Positions 8,323 through 19,522 of a stretch of 41,920 nucleotides of DNA are shown one piece after another. How positions within the stretch are numbered: the stretch's first letter is position 1; each line of letters opens with the position of its first letter. The stretch spans positions 1-41,920 of the forward strand of contig JAPLOL010000162.1 of the NCBI GenBank assembly GCA_026400735.1, in the 5' to 3' direction. The position numbers and the translations under genes are program-made. The DNA is from Alphaproteobacteria bacterium. Lineage in GTDB: Bacteria; Pseudomonadota; Alphaproteobacteria; Caulobacterales; Aquidulcibacteraceae. A model generated the notes under the pieces. It was not told where the DNA came from, did not search any database, and saw only the letters and a list, made by a program, of their open reading frames with translations.

Positions 8323-9158
8323 CCGATAGCATAAATCGCACAGACTTCGGCGGACAACTCGATGACAGGCGCGTCGGATGGCAGTTGCATACGGGCGATG
8401 TCCTCTGCGCTCAGCCGGAGTGTGCGGCCGCCGACCGCTATTTCAATCCGCTCCGCGCCGACGGTTGTGATTGGGCTCACGGCTTCGAAATCCTGGCGAA
8501 CCAAACGCGTGCCGGTGACGGCAACCGGCCGCCCAATGCACGGCCCCTGCCCCTCTTGCAAAATCAGCATCCGGCCGAGTGGCGATCCGCTTGCGTCCGC
8601 GGCAATGCGGGCGCGCGCCGCAGCGTCCTGAACCGCGGCGCGATACGCCTGCAATCTCGCCGGCGCGGTTGCGGTCAACCGATATTGCAGATCGCCGACA
8701 CCTTCTGGTCCGACCGCAAGAGCAGCCGCCCGGGCGTCAAGCGCGCGACGCACGTCGCTGAGACGCACATCGAGCGTTACGGTCGCTGAGTAATTATCGA
8801 TTTGATCCGTTCGCTCGCTTGAAACACGCTCGCCCTCACCGTTTCTGTACTCGCGATAGATCGCATTCACTTGGGCATTGGAAGTGATCCGTGTTGTGTC
8901 GCCGCCACGCGTCCGGATCGCCGCTACGGCCAGGCGCGCGCGATCGGACGCAGAAAACAGAGCGGCGCGCGCATCGCCCGCGACACCGGTGAATGTGACA
9001 CTGAAGGACGCTTCGTCAGCTGGCGCCGAAACCTGAGCGCGCCCCTGCGCCTCAACGACGGCGCGATCAACCCAATACGGGTGGTCGAATATGTCCTGCG
9101 CGGCAGCCGGACTGGCAGCGCAAATGCAAACGGCAGCGGCAAAAAGTGCTCTGATCAT
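8319..9158 (-). CDS. Secreted SIMPL (DUF541) domain protein
   Basis: A 279-aa exported protein: signal peptide MIRALFAAAVCICAASPAAAQ (about 21 residues), then a SIMPL/DUF541 fold. The start of the domain (VVEAQGRAQVSAPADEASFSVTF), the regularly spaced AARARIAADASG segment and the preceding ATAPARLQAYRAAVQDA stretch are typical. The start is the ATG at 9158, which follows a GGGAGGG Shine-Dalgarno and gives a clean signal peptide; the frame is open upstream but without such support. SIMPL proteins are periplasmic or outer-membrane associated with poorly defined roles. Divergent from prmA, convergent with the helicase gene. Confidence 0.82.
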   Translation of the reverse strand: MIRALFAAAVCICAASPAAAQDIFDHPYWVDRAVVEAQGRAQVSAPADEASFSVTFTGVAGDARAALFSASDRARLAVAAIRTRGGDTTRITSNAQVNAIYREYRNGEGERVSSERTDQIDNYSATVTLDVRLSDVRRALDARAAALAVGPEGVGDLQYRLTATAPARLQAYRAAVQDAAARARIAADASGSPLGRMLILQEGQGPCIGRPVAVTGTRLVRQDFEAVSPITTVGAERIEIAVGGRTLRLSAEDIARMQLPSDAPVIELSAEVCAIYAIG

Positions 9159-9286
9159 CTCAACCCTCCCTAGAGACGTCGAGAAGGCTAACCGCGCTCG
9201 CGCCGCGGGCGGCTCACGATCCGGTGTGCTCACCAAAGTGTGTGAACTGATGACAAGCGCCGCCCAACTGCGTAAGCGCTCGCCCC

Positions 9287-10132
9287 ATGCTTTTGCTTAC
9301 GGCCATTGGCACCTTTGCTCAGATTCGCGCGGCGGCGGATGAGTTGGATCGGCATGATCCCTCGCCTGCCGACGCGGTGAGCTGGTTTGAAGAAAAGCCG
9401 GGTCGGTTTCGGATCGAGATTTACGCACCAACAAAGCAGGACGCGTTGTCTGCTGAGGCGATCGTGGGGGCGGCGGCGCCGGAGCTTCATCTGAAGCAGA
9501 AGAAGGTGAAGACGGCCGATTGGGTGGCGATGTCGCTCGAGGGGCTGCCGGCGGTGCGTGCCGGGCGCTTCGTAGTCGCCGGCGCGCATGCGCTGATGGG
9601 CGAAAATAACGGCCGCACCAAAATTTGGATCGAAGCGAGCGAAGCCTTCGGCACCGGCCATCACGGCACGACGTGGGGTTGCCTTATGGCGCTGGAGGGC
9701 ATTCTGCGCGAGCGACGGGTCACACGCGTGCTCGACGTCGGGGCCGGCTCGGGCGTGCTCGCGATCGCGGCGGCGAAACAAGGCGCTGATGCATTGGCGA
9801 TCGAGATCGACCATCGCGCAGCGGCAATCGCCGAGATCAATACACATCAAAACAAAGTTGCGCCGCGCGTGCAGGTGATTGCGGGCGATGGCGCGCGCTA
9901 CATTGCCGGCAAACAGTTCGATCTGGTGTTCGCGAACATTCTGATGCGGCCGCTGATCCGGCTCGCGCCGAAGCTCGTGCGCGTGCTTGAGCCTGGCGGG
10001 ACGCTGATCTTGTCAGGGCTGCTGCGCACGCAAGCTCCGCTGGTGCGCGAGGCTTACGCCAATCGCGGACTCATTCTGGAAAAGCAGATTCCCAAAGAAG
10101 CCTGGATGACGCTGGTCTGGCGTAAGCCTTAG
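9287..10132 (+). CDS. prmA: Ribosomal protein L11 methyltransferase
   Basis: A 281-aa SAM-dependent methyltransferase that trimethylates ribosomal protein L11. The PrmA signature GTGHHGTT lies at about 124-131, the SAM-binding motif I VLDVGAGSGVLAIAAAKQGA at about 147-166, and the catalytic-loop equivalent FANILMRPL at about 210. The N-terminal 90 residues correspond to the L11-recognition domain but look diverged, as usual in alphaproteobacteria. No strong Shine-Dalgarno is visible before the ATG at 9287. The stop overlaps the convergent secreted-domain gene by 4 nt. Confidence 0.9.
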   Translation: MLLLTAIGTFAQIRAAADELDRHDPSPADAVSWFEEKPGRFRIEIYAPTKQDALSAEAIVGAAAPELHLKQKKVKTADWVAMSLEGLPAVRAGRFVVAGAHALMGENNGRTKIWIEASEAFGTGHHGTTWGCLMALEGILRERRVTRVLDVGAGSGVLAIAAAKQGADALAIEIDHRAAAIAEINTHQNKVAPRVQVIAGDGARYIAGKQFDLVFANILMRPLIRLAPKLVRVLEPGGTLILSGLLRTQAPLVREAYANRGLILEKQIPKEAWMTLVWRKP

Positions 10133-10572
10133 CGCGTGTAGACGTTGACCGCGTAGCGGCAGCGCGGCGCGTCGCAATCGATCATGCCGACTTCAATCGT
10201 GTGCTGACCGAACATCTCGGCGCGTAGGTCCACGACCGGATGGTCGTTGCCGCGAACATCCTGCGCGATGATCTCGCCGCGCGGATTGAGCACGCGGATA
10301 TCGAGGTCGTTGCAGCTTTCATCGCAGACGCCGACGATGCGGATCTCCTGCCCGGCCCGAAGCGTCAGAGGTAGCTGCGCGGCGCGGGAGCTGGAGAGTG
10401 TGCCGGCCAGCGGGCCGACGGCGTGGGCGAAGCCGCGCTCGGCATTGTTGGGTTCTTGGTTGTCGAGTTGTTGGGTCAGGTAGTCGCGCAGGTCCTGGCC
10501 TGACGCGGTGGGGCTTGCCACCAGCGCTAGGGCGATCAGGGCCGCCGCCGCCTTTTGAACCCAATGACCCAT
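10129..10572 (-). CDS. Secreted PPC-like domain protein, homologous to the TIR protein's C-terminal domain
   Basis: A 147-aa protein with a signal peptide (KAAAALIALALVASPTASG, cleavage near 24-26) followed by a single beta-rich domain. Residues 75-147 match the C-terminal domain of the TIR protein at 3415-4434: IVGVCDESCNDLDIRVLNPRG here against IVGVCDRDCSDLDIRLFDGNG there, and the closing block IEVGMIDCDAPRCRYAVNVY against IQVNMYACTVAPCYYAIALY. Both keep C-x3-C and C-x4-C pairs (here C83/C87 and C133/C138), which could be disulfides in the periplasm. The fold resembles PPC domains. Role unknown. A GGAG Shine-Dalgarno precedes the ATG. Confidence 0.8.
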   Translation of the reverse strand: MGHWVQKAAAALIALALVASPTASGQDLRDYLTQQLDNQEPNNAERGFAHAVGPLAGTLSSSRAAQLPLTLRAGQEIRIVGVCDESCNDLDIRVLNPRGEIIAQDVRGNDHPVVDLRAEMFGQHTIEVGMIDCDAPRCRYAVNVYTR

Positions 10573-10611
10573 GTTTCTCCGCGCCTGGAGCCGGTTTTCC
10601 GACCGCCGCCC

Positions 10612-10641
10612 CTTAAACTCTTAGCGCAAGGGCTTAAACTC
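10612..10641. repeat. Direct repeat CTTAAACTC in a divergent promoter region
   Basis: CTTAAACTC occurs at 10612-10620 and 10633-10641, 21 bp apart (two helical turns), between the divergent secreted-domain and pepP genes. The spacing suits a dimeric DNA-binding protein, but no regulator is identified. Confidence 0.3.
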
Positions 10642-10655
10642 CCGGCTCTGAACCT

Positions 10656-10670
10656 GCCCTGAACCAGGGC
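10656..10670 (+). promoter_or_regulatory. Hairpin in the pepP leader
   Basis: GCCCTG AAC CAGGGC is a perfect 6-bp stem with a 3-nt loop, just upstream of the AAAGGA Shine-Dalgarno and GTG start of pepP. It has no T-tract, so it is not a normal terminator. It may affect mRNA stability or initiation, or have no function. Confidence 0.25.
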
Positions 10671-10687
10671 CTCAAAGGACGCAAGAC

Positions 10688-12499
10688 GTGTTCCAGACCT
10701 ATGACGATCCGGGCGGCCCCACCCTTGGCCGTAAGCACCTGCCCCGCTTGAGAAAAGCGCTGAAAGCCGCCGGCTTGGATGGCTTCATCGTGCCGCACGA
10801 GGATGAGTGGCAGAATGAATATGTGCCCCCGGCATACGATCGTTTGGCCTGGACGACCGGTTTTACGGGCTCGGCTGGCGCGGCCGTTGTGATGGCCGAT
10901 GAGGCCGCCGTGTTCACCGACGGGCGCTACACGCTGCAGGTCCGGGCGCAGGTCGATGGCGATCTCTTCGCCTATCGCGATCTGGTCGATGGCGGGGTGC
11001 CGGCTTTCCTGCGTGAGCGCGGCAGGCAGGGTCAGCGCATCGGCTATGACCCGAAACTGCACAGCCCGGACAGCCTCGACCGTCTGCGCAGCGCCGCCGA
11101 TGGCGCGGGCGTGACGTTGGTGCCGCTGGATCGCAACCCGATCGATGAGATTTGGGATGACCGGCCCGCGATCCCGATGGCGAAGGTTGTGCCGCAGCAA
11201 GAGACGTACACGGGCGAGAACGCTTCATCGAAGCGGCACCGCTTGGGCGACGGGCTTGGTCTAGACGGCGCGGACGCCGTCGTCATCACCTCGCCTGCTT
11301 CGATTGCGTGGCTGTTCAACGTGCGTGGCGGCGACGTCGCGCGCACGCCGCTGCCGCTTGGCGAAGCGGTGCTGCACAAGGATGGCACCGCGGACCTGTT
11401 CTTGGCGGACGAAAAGGTTTCGGCAGAGCTGCGTCAATGGCTCGGCAATGAAGTCGCGATCAAGCCGAGCGAAGAGCTGCAACCGACGCTGCGTGCGCTC
11501 GGCGGCAAGAAAATCAAGCTCGATCCATCGACGGCGAGTGCTTGGTACTTCGAAGAACTGAAGAAGGCCGGCGCTGAGATCGTGCGCGGGCAAGATCCGG
11601 TGGTGCTGCCGCGCGCGTGCAAGAACGCCAAAGAGATCGAAGGCTCGCACAAGGCGCACCAACGCGATGGCGCGCCGGTGTCGCGCTTCCTGCATTGGCT
11701 GGCGACCGAAGGGCAAAGCGGCAAAGTGCAAGAGATCGAAGCGTGCCAGAAGCTGGAGCAATTCCGCGCTGATACTGGCGCGCTGAAGGATCTGTCGTTC
11801 GACTCGATCTCAGGCGCTGGCCCGAATGGCGCCATCGTCCACTATCGCGTGACAAAGAAAACCAACCGCAAACTCGCGCGCGGCTCCCTCTTCCTGATCG
11901 ATAGCGGCGCGCAATATCTCGACGGCACGACTGACATCACACGCACCGTCGCCATTGGCCGCGCGTCGAAGGAAATGAAGGATCGCTTCACGCGCGTTCT
12001 GAAAGGTCACATCGCGCTCTCGCGCGTGCGCTTCCCGAAGGGCACGACCGGCCACCAGCTCGATGCGCTCGCTCGGATGAGCCTGTGGGAAGCTGGCCTC
12101 GATTATGATCACGGCACTGGTCACGGCGTCGGCGTTTATCTCGGCGTGCACGAAGGCCCACACCGGATCGCGAAGTTCGTGAACACGCAGCCGCTTGAGC
12201 CTGGCATGATCGTTTCGAACGAGCCGGGCTATTACAAAACCGGCGCCTACGGCATTCGCATCGAGAACCTGCAGGTGGTGACGCCGGCTGCCGACGTCGA
12301 AGGCGGCGAGCGGCCGATGCTTGGCTTCGAGACGCTTACGCTGGCGCCTATCGCGCGCGATCTCATCGTCAAGTCTCTGCTGACGAAGGAAGAGATCGCG
12401 TGGGTCAATAGCTACCACGCGCGCGTGTGGGAGAAGATCGGCCCGCAACTCGATGGTGACGCCAAGACATGGCTGGAAGGCGCGACGAAGCCGCTCTAG
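10688..12499 (+). CDS. pepP: Aminopeptidase P family (M24B) Xaa-Pro peptidase
   Basis: A 603-aa three-domain aminopeptidase P of the eukaryotic XPNPEP1-like type: two creatinase-like N-terminal domains (about 20-150 and 165-310) and a C-terminal pita-bread catalytic domain (about 315-545). It releases N-terminal residues that precede proline. The metal ligands are intact: D405 and D416 in LIDSGAQYLDGTTDITRT, H479 in GTGHGVG, E512 in NEPGYY and E526 in RIEN, with spacing matching human XPNPEP1. No signal peptide, so cytoplasmic. The start is GTG with AAAGGA upstream. The M20-like gene begins 28 nt downstream and is likely in the same operon. Confidence 0.92.
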   Translation: MFQTYDDPGGPTLGRKHLPRLRKALKAAGLDGFIVPHEDEWQNEYVPPAYDRLAWTTGFTGSAGAAVVMADEAAVFTDGRYTLQVRAQVDGDLFAYRDLVDGGVPAFLRERGRQGQRIGYDPKLHSPDSLDRLRSAADGAGVTLVPLDRNPIDEIWDDRPAIPMAKVVPQQETYTGENASSKRHRLGDGLGLDGADAVVITSPASIAWLFNVRGGDVARTPLPLGEAVLHKDGTADLFLADEKVSAELRQWLGNEVAIKPSEELQPTLRALGGKKIKLDPSTASAWYFEELKKAGAEIVRGQDPVVLPRACKNAKEIEGSHKAHQRDGAPVSRFLHWLATEGQSGKVQEIEACQKLEQFRADTGALKDLSFDSISGAGPNGAIVHYRVTKKTNRKLARGSLFLIDSGAQYLDGTTDITRTVAIGRASKEMKDRFTRVLKGHIALSRVRFPKGTTGHQLDALARMSLWEAGLDYDHGTGHGVGVYLGVHEGPHRIAKFVNTQPLEPGMIVSNEPGYYKTGAYGIRIENLQVVTPAADVEGGERPMLGFETLTLAPIARDLIVKSLLTKEEIAWVNSYHARVWEKIGPQLDGDAKTWLEGATKPL

Positions 12500-12503
12500 G
12501 CTT

Positions 12504-12521
12504 TCCCCTCTTTTGAGGGGA
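12504..12521 (+). promoter_or_regulatory. Hairpin that sequesters the ribosome binding site of the M20-like gene
   Basis: TCCCCTC TTTT GAGGGGA forms a 7-bp stem with a 4-nt loop right after the pepP stop. The GAGGGG arm is also the only good Shine-Dalgarno for the ATG at 12528 (7-nt spacer). Folding would therefore hide the site, while ribosomes finishing pepP could open it. Translational coupling is inferred. Confidence 0.5.
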
Positions 12522-12527
12522 TGAGCC

Positions 12528-14066
12528 ATGGACCGCGACGACATTCCGCAGATCGATCAAGTAGCGCAGCCGACGCGGCGCGGTTTGTGGGCTGGCGCCG
12601 CGGCGTTAGCGCCATTGCTTGCTGTCACAGATGCCGACGCGGCGACACCCAATCGCGGCGCCCTGCGTCGCATCGTCGATCAGCAGAAGGAAGAGAACGT
12701 CGCGCTGCTGCAGGATTGGATTCGCAATCCGACGATCGCAGCTGAGCGGCTAAACGTTCCTGAAGGCGCCGACTACATGGCGCGGCTCGCGCGCGAAGCT
12801 GGCTTTCAAACGGCGGACATTATTTCGACCGATGGTTCGCCCGGCGTGTGGGCCACACTTGATGTCGGCGCGCCGAAAACGCTCGCCGTCTATTTCATGT
12901 ACGACGTGAAGCAGTTCAATCCGGCGGAATGGTCCTCGCCGCCGTTGGAAGCGCGCTTGGTCAACAACGAGATGGGCCGCATTGTCGTCGGCCGCGGCGC
13001 GGTGAACCAGAAAGGTCCGGAAATCGCATTCCTCGGCGCTTTGCGTGCGTTGCACGCGGCCGGGCGCCAGCCGCCGGTCAACGTCGTGCTGATCTGCGAG
13101 GGCGAAGAAGAGATCGGCAGTCCGCACTTCCATCAGATAGCGCAGCACGCCAACGTGCTGCCGCGCCTGCAAAGCACGCTCGGCGTGTTCATCCCGAGCG
13201 CGTGGCAAGATCCGACGACGGGCGGCGTCAACGTCAATCTCGGCGCCAAGGGCGTGATTGAGTGCGAATTGGTCGCCAGTGGCGAGAGCTGGGGCCGCGG
13301 GCCAACGCGCGACATCCACTCCAGCACCAAAGCAATGATCGATGCGCCGTTGTGGCGCCTTGTTCGCGCGCTCGACACACTTACGAGCGAAGACGGCAAC
13401 ACGCCGGCAATTGATGGCTGGTTCGAGAACGTGCGCCCACTCACGGCGCGCGAACGCGAACTCATCCAGCAAGGCGCGCGCAACACCAGCGAGGCCGACT
13501 ACAAGCAACGCAACGGCGTCTCGCACTTCATCGACGATCTGCCGTGGGCGCAGGCATTGGAACGCCTCGCCTCGCAGCCAACGGTCAACATTGAAGGCTT
13601 GGTCGGCGGCTACACCGGCCCTGGCGGCATGACGATCCTTCCCCACCGCGGCGTCGCTAAAATCGACATGCGCTTGGTGCCCAACCAAACGCGTGCCGAG
13701 TGCGAAGCAAAGCTACGCGCGCACTTGGACGCGCGTGGGTTCAACGACGTGCAAGTCAACGTCAGCGGCGGCTATGATCCGACCGAGACGGCCGAAGACA
13801 GCGCCATCGTGCAAGCCCAGCTCGTCGCGTATCGCCTGGGCGGCGCCCGCACGGCGCTCAACCCACGCCTCGCCGGTTCATGGCCGGGCGCAGTGTTCAC
13901 TGCAGCGCCGGTCAGCATCCCTGCCGGCCAGTTCGGGTTGGGACACGGCAACGGCGCGCACGCGCCGAACGAATACTTCCTGATCGACAGCAACAATCCG
14001 CGGGTGCAGGGTTTGAGCGGCGCGGTGATGGGCTTCATCGACATCATGTACGAGCTCGCGCGCTAG
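12528..14066 (+). CDS. Exported M20-family peptidase relative with incomplete metal site
   Basis: A 512-aa M20/M25/M40-type protein. The N-terminus has a twin-arginine-like TRRGLWAGAAALAPLLAV and Ala-rich cleavage region, suggesting Tat export. Retained M20 features are EGEEEIGSP (catalytic E194, ligand E195), RDIHSS, AKIDMRLVPNQT and GAHAPNEY (ligand H478). Three metal-site positions have changed by alignment to carboxypeptidase G2 and CNDP2: the first His is M124 (FMYDVKQF), the bridging Asp is N160 (GRGAVNQKGP), and the second Asp falls at P223. It may be a pseudo-enzyme or bind metal differently. Full length with no frameshift. Downstream of pepP and 12 nt before a membrane-protein gene. 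Confidence 0.85.
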   Translation: MDRDDIPQIDQVAQPTRRGLWAGAAALAPLLAVTDADAATPNRGALRRIVDQQKEENVALLQDWIRNPTIAAERLNVPEGADYMARLAREAGFQTADIISTDGSPGVWATLDVGAPKTLAVYFMYDVKQFNPAEWSSPPLEARLVNNEMGRIVVGRGAVNQKGPEIAFLGALRALHAAGRQPPVNVVLICEGEEEIGSPHFHQIAQHANVLPRLQSTLGVFIPSAWQDPTTGGVNVNLGAKGVIECELVASGESWGRGPTRDIHSSTKAMIDAPLWRLVRALDTLTSEDGNTPAIDGWFENVRPLTARERELIQQGARNTSEADYKQRNGVSHFIDDLPWAQALERLASQPTVNIEGLVGGYTGPGGMTILPHRGVAKIDMRLVPNQTRAECEAKLRAHLDARGFNDVQVNVSGGYDPTETAEDSAIVQAQLVAYRLGGARTALNPRLAGSWPGAVFTAAPVSIPAGQFGLGHGNGAHAPNEYFLIDSNNPRVQGLSGAVMGFIDIMYELAR

Positions 14067-14078
14067 CGGGAGGCGCTT

Positions 14079-14740
14079 ATGTTCGTTGGCCACTACGCGG
14101 CCGCCATGGCGGCGAAAGCGATCGAGCCGAAGGCGCCGATGTGGACGCTCGCCGCGGCTTCGCAGCTTGTCGATATCGGCTGGTCAGCGTTCATTATCAC
14201 CGGCGTTGAGCACGCGAGTGTCGATCCAACGCTCCCTGGCTCCACATTGGTGCTGGACTACATGCCATGGACGCATTCGCTACCAGGCGTATTCGCATGG
14301 AGCGTCGGGGCTGCTCTGCTGGTGATGCTGTTGCTGCGCTTGCCGATCTGGGCGAGCGCGGTCGTGGGGCTCACAGTGTTTTCGCACTGGCTGCTCGATC
14401 TCCTCGTCCATCGGCCCGATCTCGCACTTTGGCCGGGCGGCGAGCGCGTCGGCTTCGCGCTTTGGAATTATCCGGTGCTTGAGCAAGCGGTGGAGATGGG
14501 TCTCATCGCGGTGTGCGGCGCCATTTGGATCGCGAGCCGCAAGACGTTGGGGCGCTCCGCATGGCCCGCGATCGCGCTCATTGGCTTCTTGGTGACGTTG
14601 CAAATAGTGGCGATGCTGTCACCGCAACCTGAAGGCCCGCTTGGCGCCCAAAGCGGCGCGACCATCCTTGCGATCTATCTCGTCGTCGTCATCGCGGCGG
14701 CGTTCACCGATTTGCGCAGCAGAGCGCGAGGAGCAACATC

Positions 14741-14744
<4 letters not shown>
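14079..14744 (+). CDS. Multipass membrane protein, possible membrane-bound metal-dependent hydrolase type
   Basis: A 221-aa protein with about five or six hydrophobic helices. It begins MFVGHYAAAMAAKAIEPKAP and carries LDYMPWTHSLPG and SHWLLDLLVHRPDL. The early His, the THS motif and the HW/HRPD motifs resemble the YdjM/DUF457-type inner-membrane predicted metal-dependent hydrolases, but I am not certain of the family. A GGGAGG Shine-Dalgarno precedes the ATG. It lies 12 nt after the M20-like gene and overlaps the next start by 4 nt (ATGA), so the three genes are probably one transcript. Confidence 0.75.
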
Positions 14745-17475
<2,731 letters not shown>

Positions 17476-17489
17476 CTAAAACGAGGAGG

Positions 17490-18344
17490 TTAGAGCACCC
17501 GGCCGAACGTGCGGCGGAGCCAGCCACGGCGCTCAGCTTCTTCGACGGCGACGGGCGCAACACCCTCTTCGGTCATCAGCGCGTACGTGCGCTGGTACCA
17601 TTCGCTGCCTGGGAAGTTGTAGCCGAGGATCGAGGCCATACGTTGCGCCTCTTCCGTCATGCCGACGGAGAGGTACGCTTCGACCAAACGGTGCAGAGCT
17701 TCCGGCACGTGCGTCGTGCGCTGGAAGTTCTCGTTCTCGATCACATTCCGGAAGCGGTTGATCGCGGCGAGGTGTTGATCGCGCTGCAAATAGAAGCGGC
17801 CAATCGCCATCTCTTTGCCGGCGAGCTGGTCATAGACCATGTCCAGCTTCAGTCGCGAGTCACGCGCGTACGGGCTGTCAGGATAGCGGCGGACCACATC
17901 GTTCAGTGCAGCAAGCGCGCGCTCGGTCGTGCCTTGGTCGCGGCCCACGTCCATGATGCGCTCGAAGTGGCAGATCGCGATCAGGTAGTACGCGTACGGT
18001 GCGCTCTCGTTGCCCGGGTGCAGAGAGATGAAACGCTGCGCGTCCTCGATCGAGTCATCGTAGGCCTGCGCTTGATAGTGCGTGTAAGCTTCCATGAGCA
18101 TCGCGCGGCGCGCCCACGACGAATACGGGTGCTGACGCTCAACTTCCTCGAAGAAGCGCAACGCCGCAGGATAGCGGCCGCGGTCCAACGCATCGGCGCC
18201 GCGATTGTACAACTGCGTAGCGGGCTCTTCGACGTACTGGACGTTTGCGCGGTCGCGAACGCCACCACCGGCACAAGCAGCGGTGCTACCGGCAAGCAGA
18301 GCAAGCGCGAGGGCCTTAGACAGCTGGATCTTCCGAGGGGTCAT
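17490..18344 (-). CDS. bamD: Outer membrane assembly lipoprotein BamD (ComL)
   Basis: A 284-aa lipoprotein of the BAM complex that folds beta-barrel proteins into the outer membrane. The signal sequence ends ALLAGSTAAC; Cys24 would be lipidated. Five TPR-like helical pairs follow (LYNRGADALDRGRYPAALRFFEEVERQHP, YAYYLIAICHFERIMDVGRDQ, AIGRFYLQRDQHLAAINRF). Residue FERI and VGRDQGT segments are typical of the family. Length normal for alphaproteobacteria. Flanked by lpxC upstream and ligA downstream on the same strand. Confidence 0.95.
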   Translation of the reverse strand: MTPRKIQLSKALALALLAGSTAACAGGGVRDRANVQYVEEPATQLYNRGADALDRGRYPAALRFFEEVERQHPYSSWARRAMLMEAYTHYQAQAYDDSIEDAQRFISLHPGNESAPYAYYLIAICHFERIMDVGRDQGTTERALAALNDVVRRYPDSPYARDSRLKLDMVYDQLAGKEMAIGRFYLQRDQHLAAINRFRNVIENENFQRTTHVPEALHRLVEAYLSVGMTEEAQRMASILGYNFPGSEWYQRTYALMTEEGVAPVAVEEAERRGWLRRTFGRVL

Positions 18345-18370
18345 TCTGCCGGGCCTCTTTTAGCTCAGGA

Positions 18371-18386
18371 CCCGCCGCGAAGCGGG
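18371..18386. promoter_or_regulatory. Hairpin between lpxC and bamD
   Basis: CCCGC CGCGAA GCGGG forms a 5-bp GC stem in the 112-bp gap between lpxC and bamD. On the minus strand no T-run follows, so it is unlikely to be a full terminator; it might tune read-through or processing. Confidence 0.25.
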
Positions 18387-18456
18387 CTTTGATCCGCTGA
18401 TACAGGAACCCAGGCGCGGCGCAAAGCACCTGCGGCTGTGGCGTGTGAGCAGTGGA

Positions 18457-19383
18457 TTAGCGGGCAGCGGCCGCGAGGGCGGGCTGGGCTTCGCGCGCGG
18501 TTTCCGGCGCCTCACCGTGCTCCCAGCACCACGCTTCCGGGGTGTCCAAAAGCGCACGCACCAGGCGGGCGTTGAGCGCGTGACCGGGCTGATCCGCCAC
18601 AAAGCGGCCACAAATCGGCGCGCCGGCGAGCGAGAGGTCGCCCACCGCGTCGAGCATTTTATGACGCACAAATTCGTCGTCGAAGCGAAGTCCTTCCGGG
18701 TTCACGACCCGACCGGAGTCCACCACGACGGCATTGGCCATCGAGGCGCCGAGGCCGAGGCCAGCAGCGCGCATCGTTTCGACATCGGCCAGAAAGCCGA
18801 AGGTGCGTGCGTCAGCGATCTCGTTCAGGAACGTTTCCGGTGAGAGATGAACGCGGCGGCGTTGCGTTCCGATGGCGGCGTCCGCAAAGCGGATCGTGAC
18901 GTCCATATCGAGGCCGTCATAGCCTTCAGACGGCAGCAGTGCGGCGCTTTTCGAGCCCATGCGGACCTCGATCGGCTCAAGGATTTTGATCACCCGGCGC
19001 GCGGTTTGCTGCTGTTTCAAGCCAGCGTTCAGCAGAACTTGCACGAATTGCGCGGACGAACCGTCGAGGATCGGCACTTCCGGGCCGTCCACCTCAACGA
19101 TGAGGTTATCGATGCCGAGGCCAGCGCAAGCCGACATCAGATGCTCGATGGTGGCGAGTTCCACGCCAGAGGCGTTGCGGATGGTGGTGCAGTTGCGCGT
19201 TTCGGAAACGCTGTCAGCGTGGGCAGCAATGGCATTCGACGACACGCCGCGCACGTCCGAACGGACGAACACGATGCCCGTATCGACTGGCGCCGGGCTA
19301 AGCACCATGCGCACATGCGAGCCGGAATGAACACCGACGCCCGCACACATGGCCGGACCTGCTATGGTCTGTTGACGACGCAC
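18457..19383 (-). CDS. lpxC: UDP-3-O-acyl-N-acetylglucosamine deacetylase
   Basis: A 308-aa zinc deacetylase for the first committed step of lipid A synthesis. Zn ligands H81 (TIEHLMSA), H241 and D245 (VRHKMLDAVGDL) match E. coli H79, H238 and D242, with E80 as general base. The start is GTG at 19383, preceded by GAGAGG at about 8 nt and giving the family's usual N-terminus RRQQTIAGPAMCAGVGVHSG; the frame is open for 29 codons further upstream. It diverges from the TPR gene across 139 bp. Confidence 0.95.
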   Translation of the reverse strand: MRRQQTIAGPAMCAGVGVHSGSHVRMVLSPAPVDTGIVFVRSDVRGVSSNAIAAHADSVSETRNCTTIRNASGVELATIEHLMSACAGLGIDNLIVEVDGPEVPILDGSSAQFVQVLLNAGLKQQQTARRVIKILEPIEVRMGSKSAALLPSEGYDGLDMDVTIRFADAAIGTQRRRVHLSPETFLNEIADARTFGFLADVETMRAAGLGLGASMANAVVVDSGRVVNPEGLRFDDEFVRHKMLDAVGDLSLAGAPICGRFVADQPGHALNARLVRALLDTPEAWCWEHGEAPETAREAQPALAAAAR

Positions 19384-19522
19384 AGATGCTACCTCTCGTC
19401 CCCCAGCAGGACTTTGGGCCCCCCGACCCGACGCTTTTGTATCAAACGAGTTCCCCGCCGGACAAAACACGTTGGGTTACGGTTTGTGACGGTTAACCAG
19501 TGTGAATTAAGTAGCTGAAAGA

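Noticed and set aside
12750-13688. 312-codon minus-strand frame over the M20-like gene
   Set aside because: Composition of a shadow frame; the plus strand encodes a clear M20-family protein.
19493-19510. TTAA ... TTAA between lpxC and the TPR gene as a CtrA site
   Set aside because: The two TTAA boxes are 10 nt apart, not 7.
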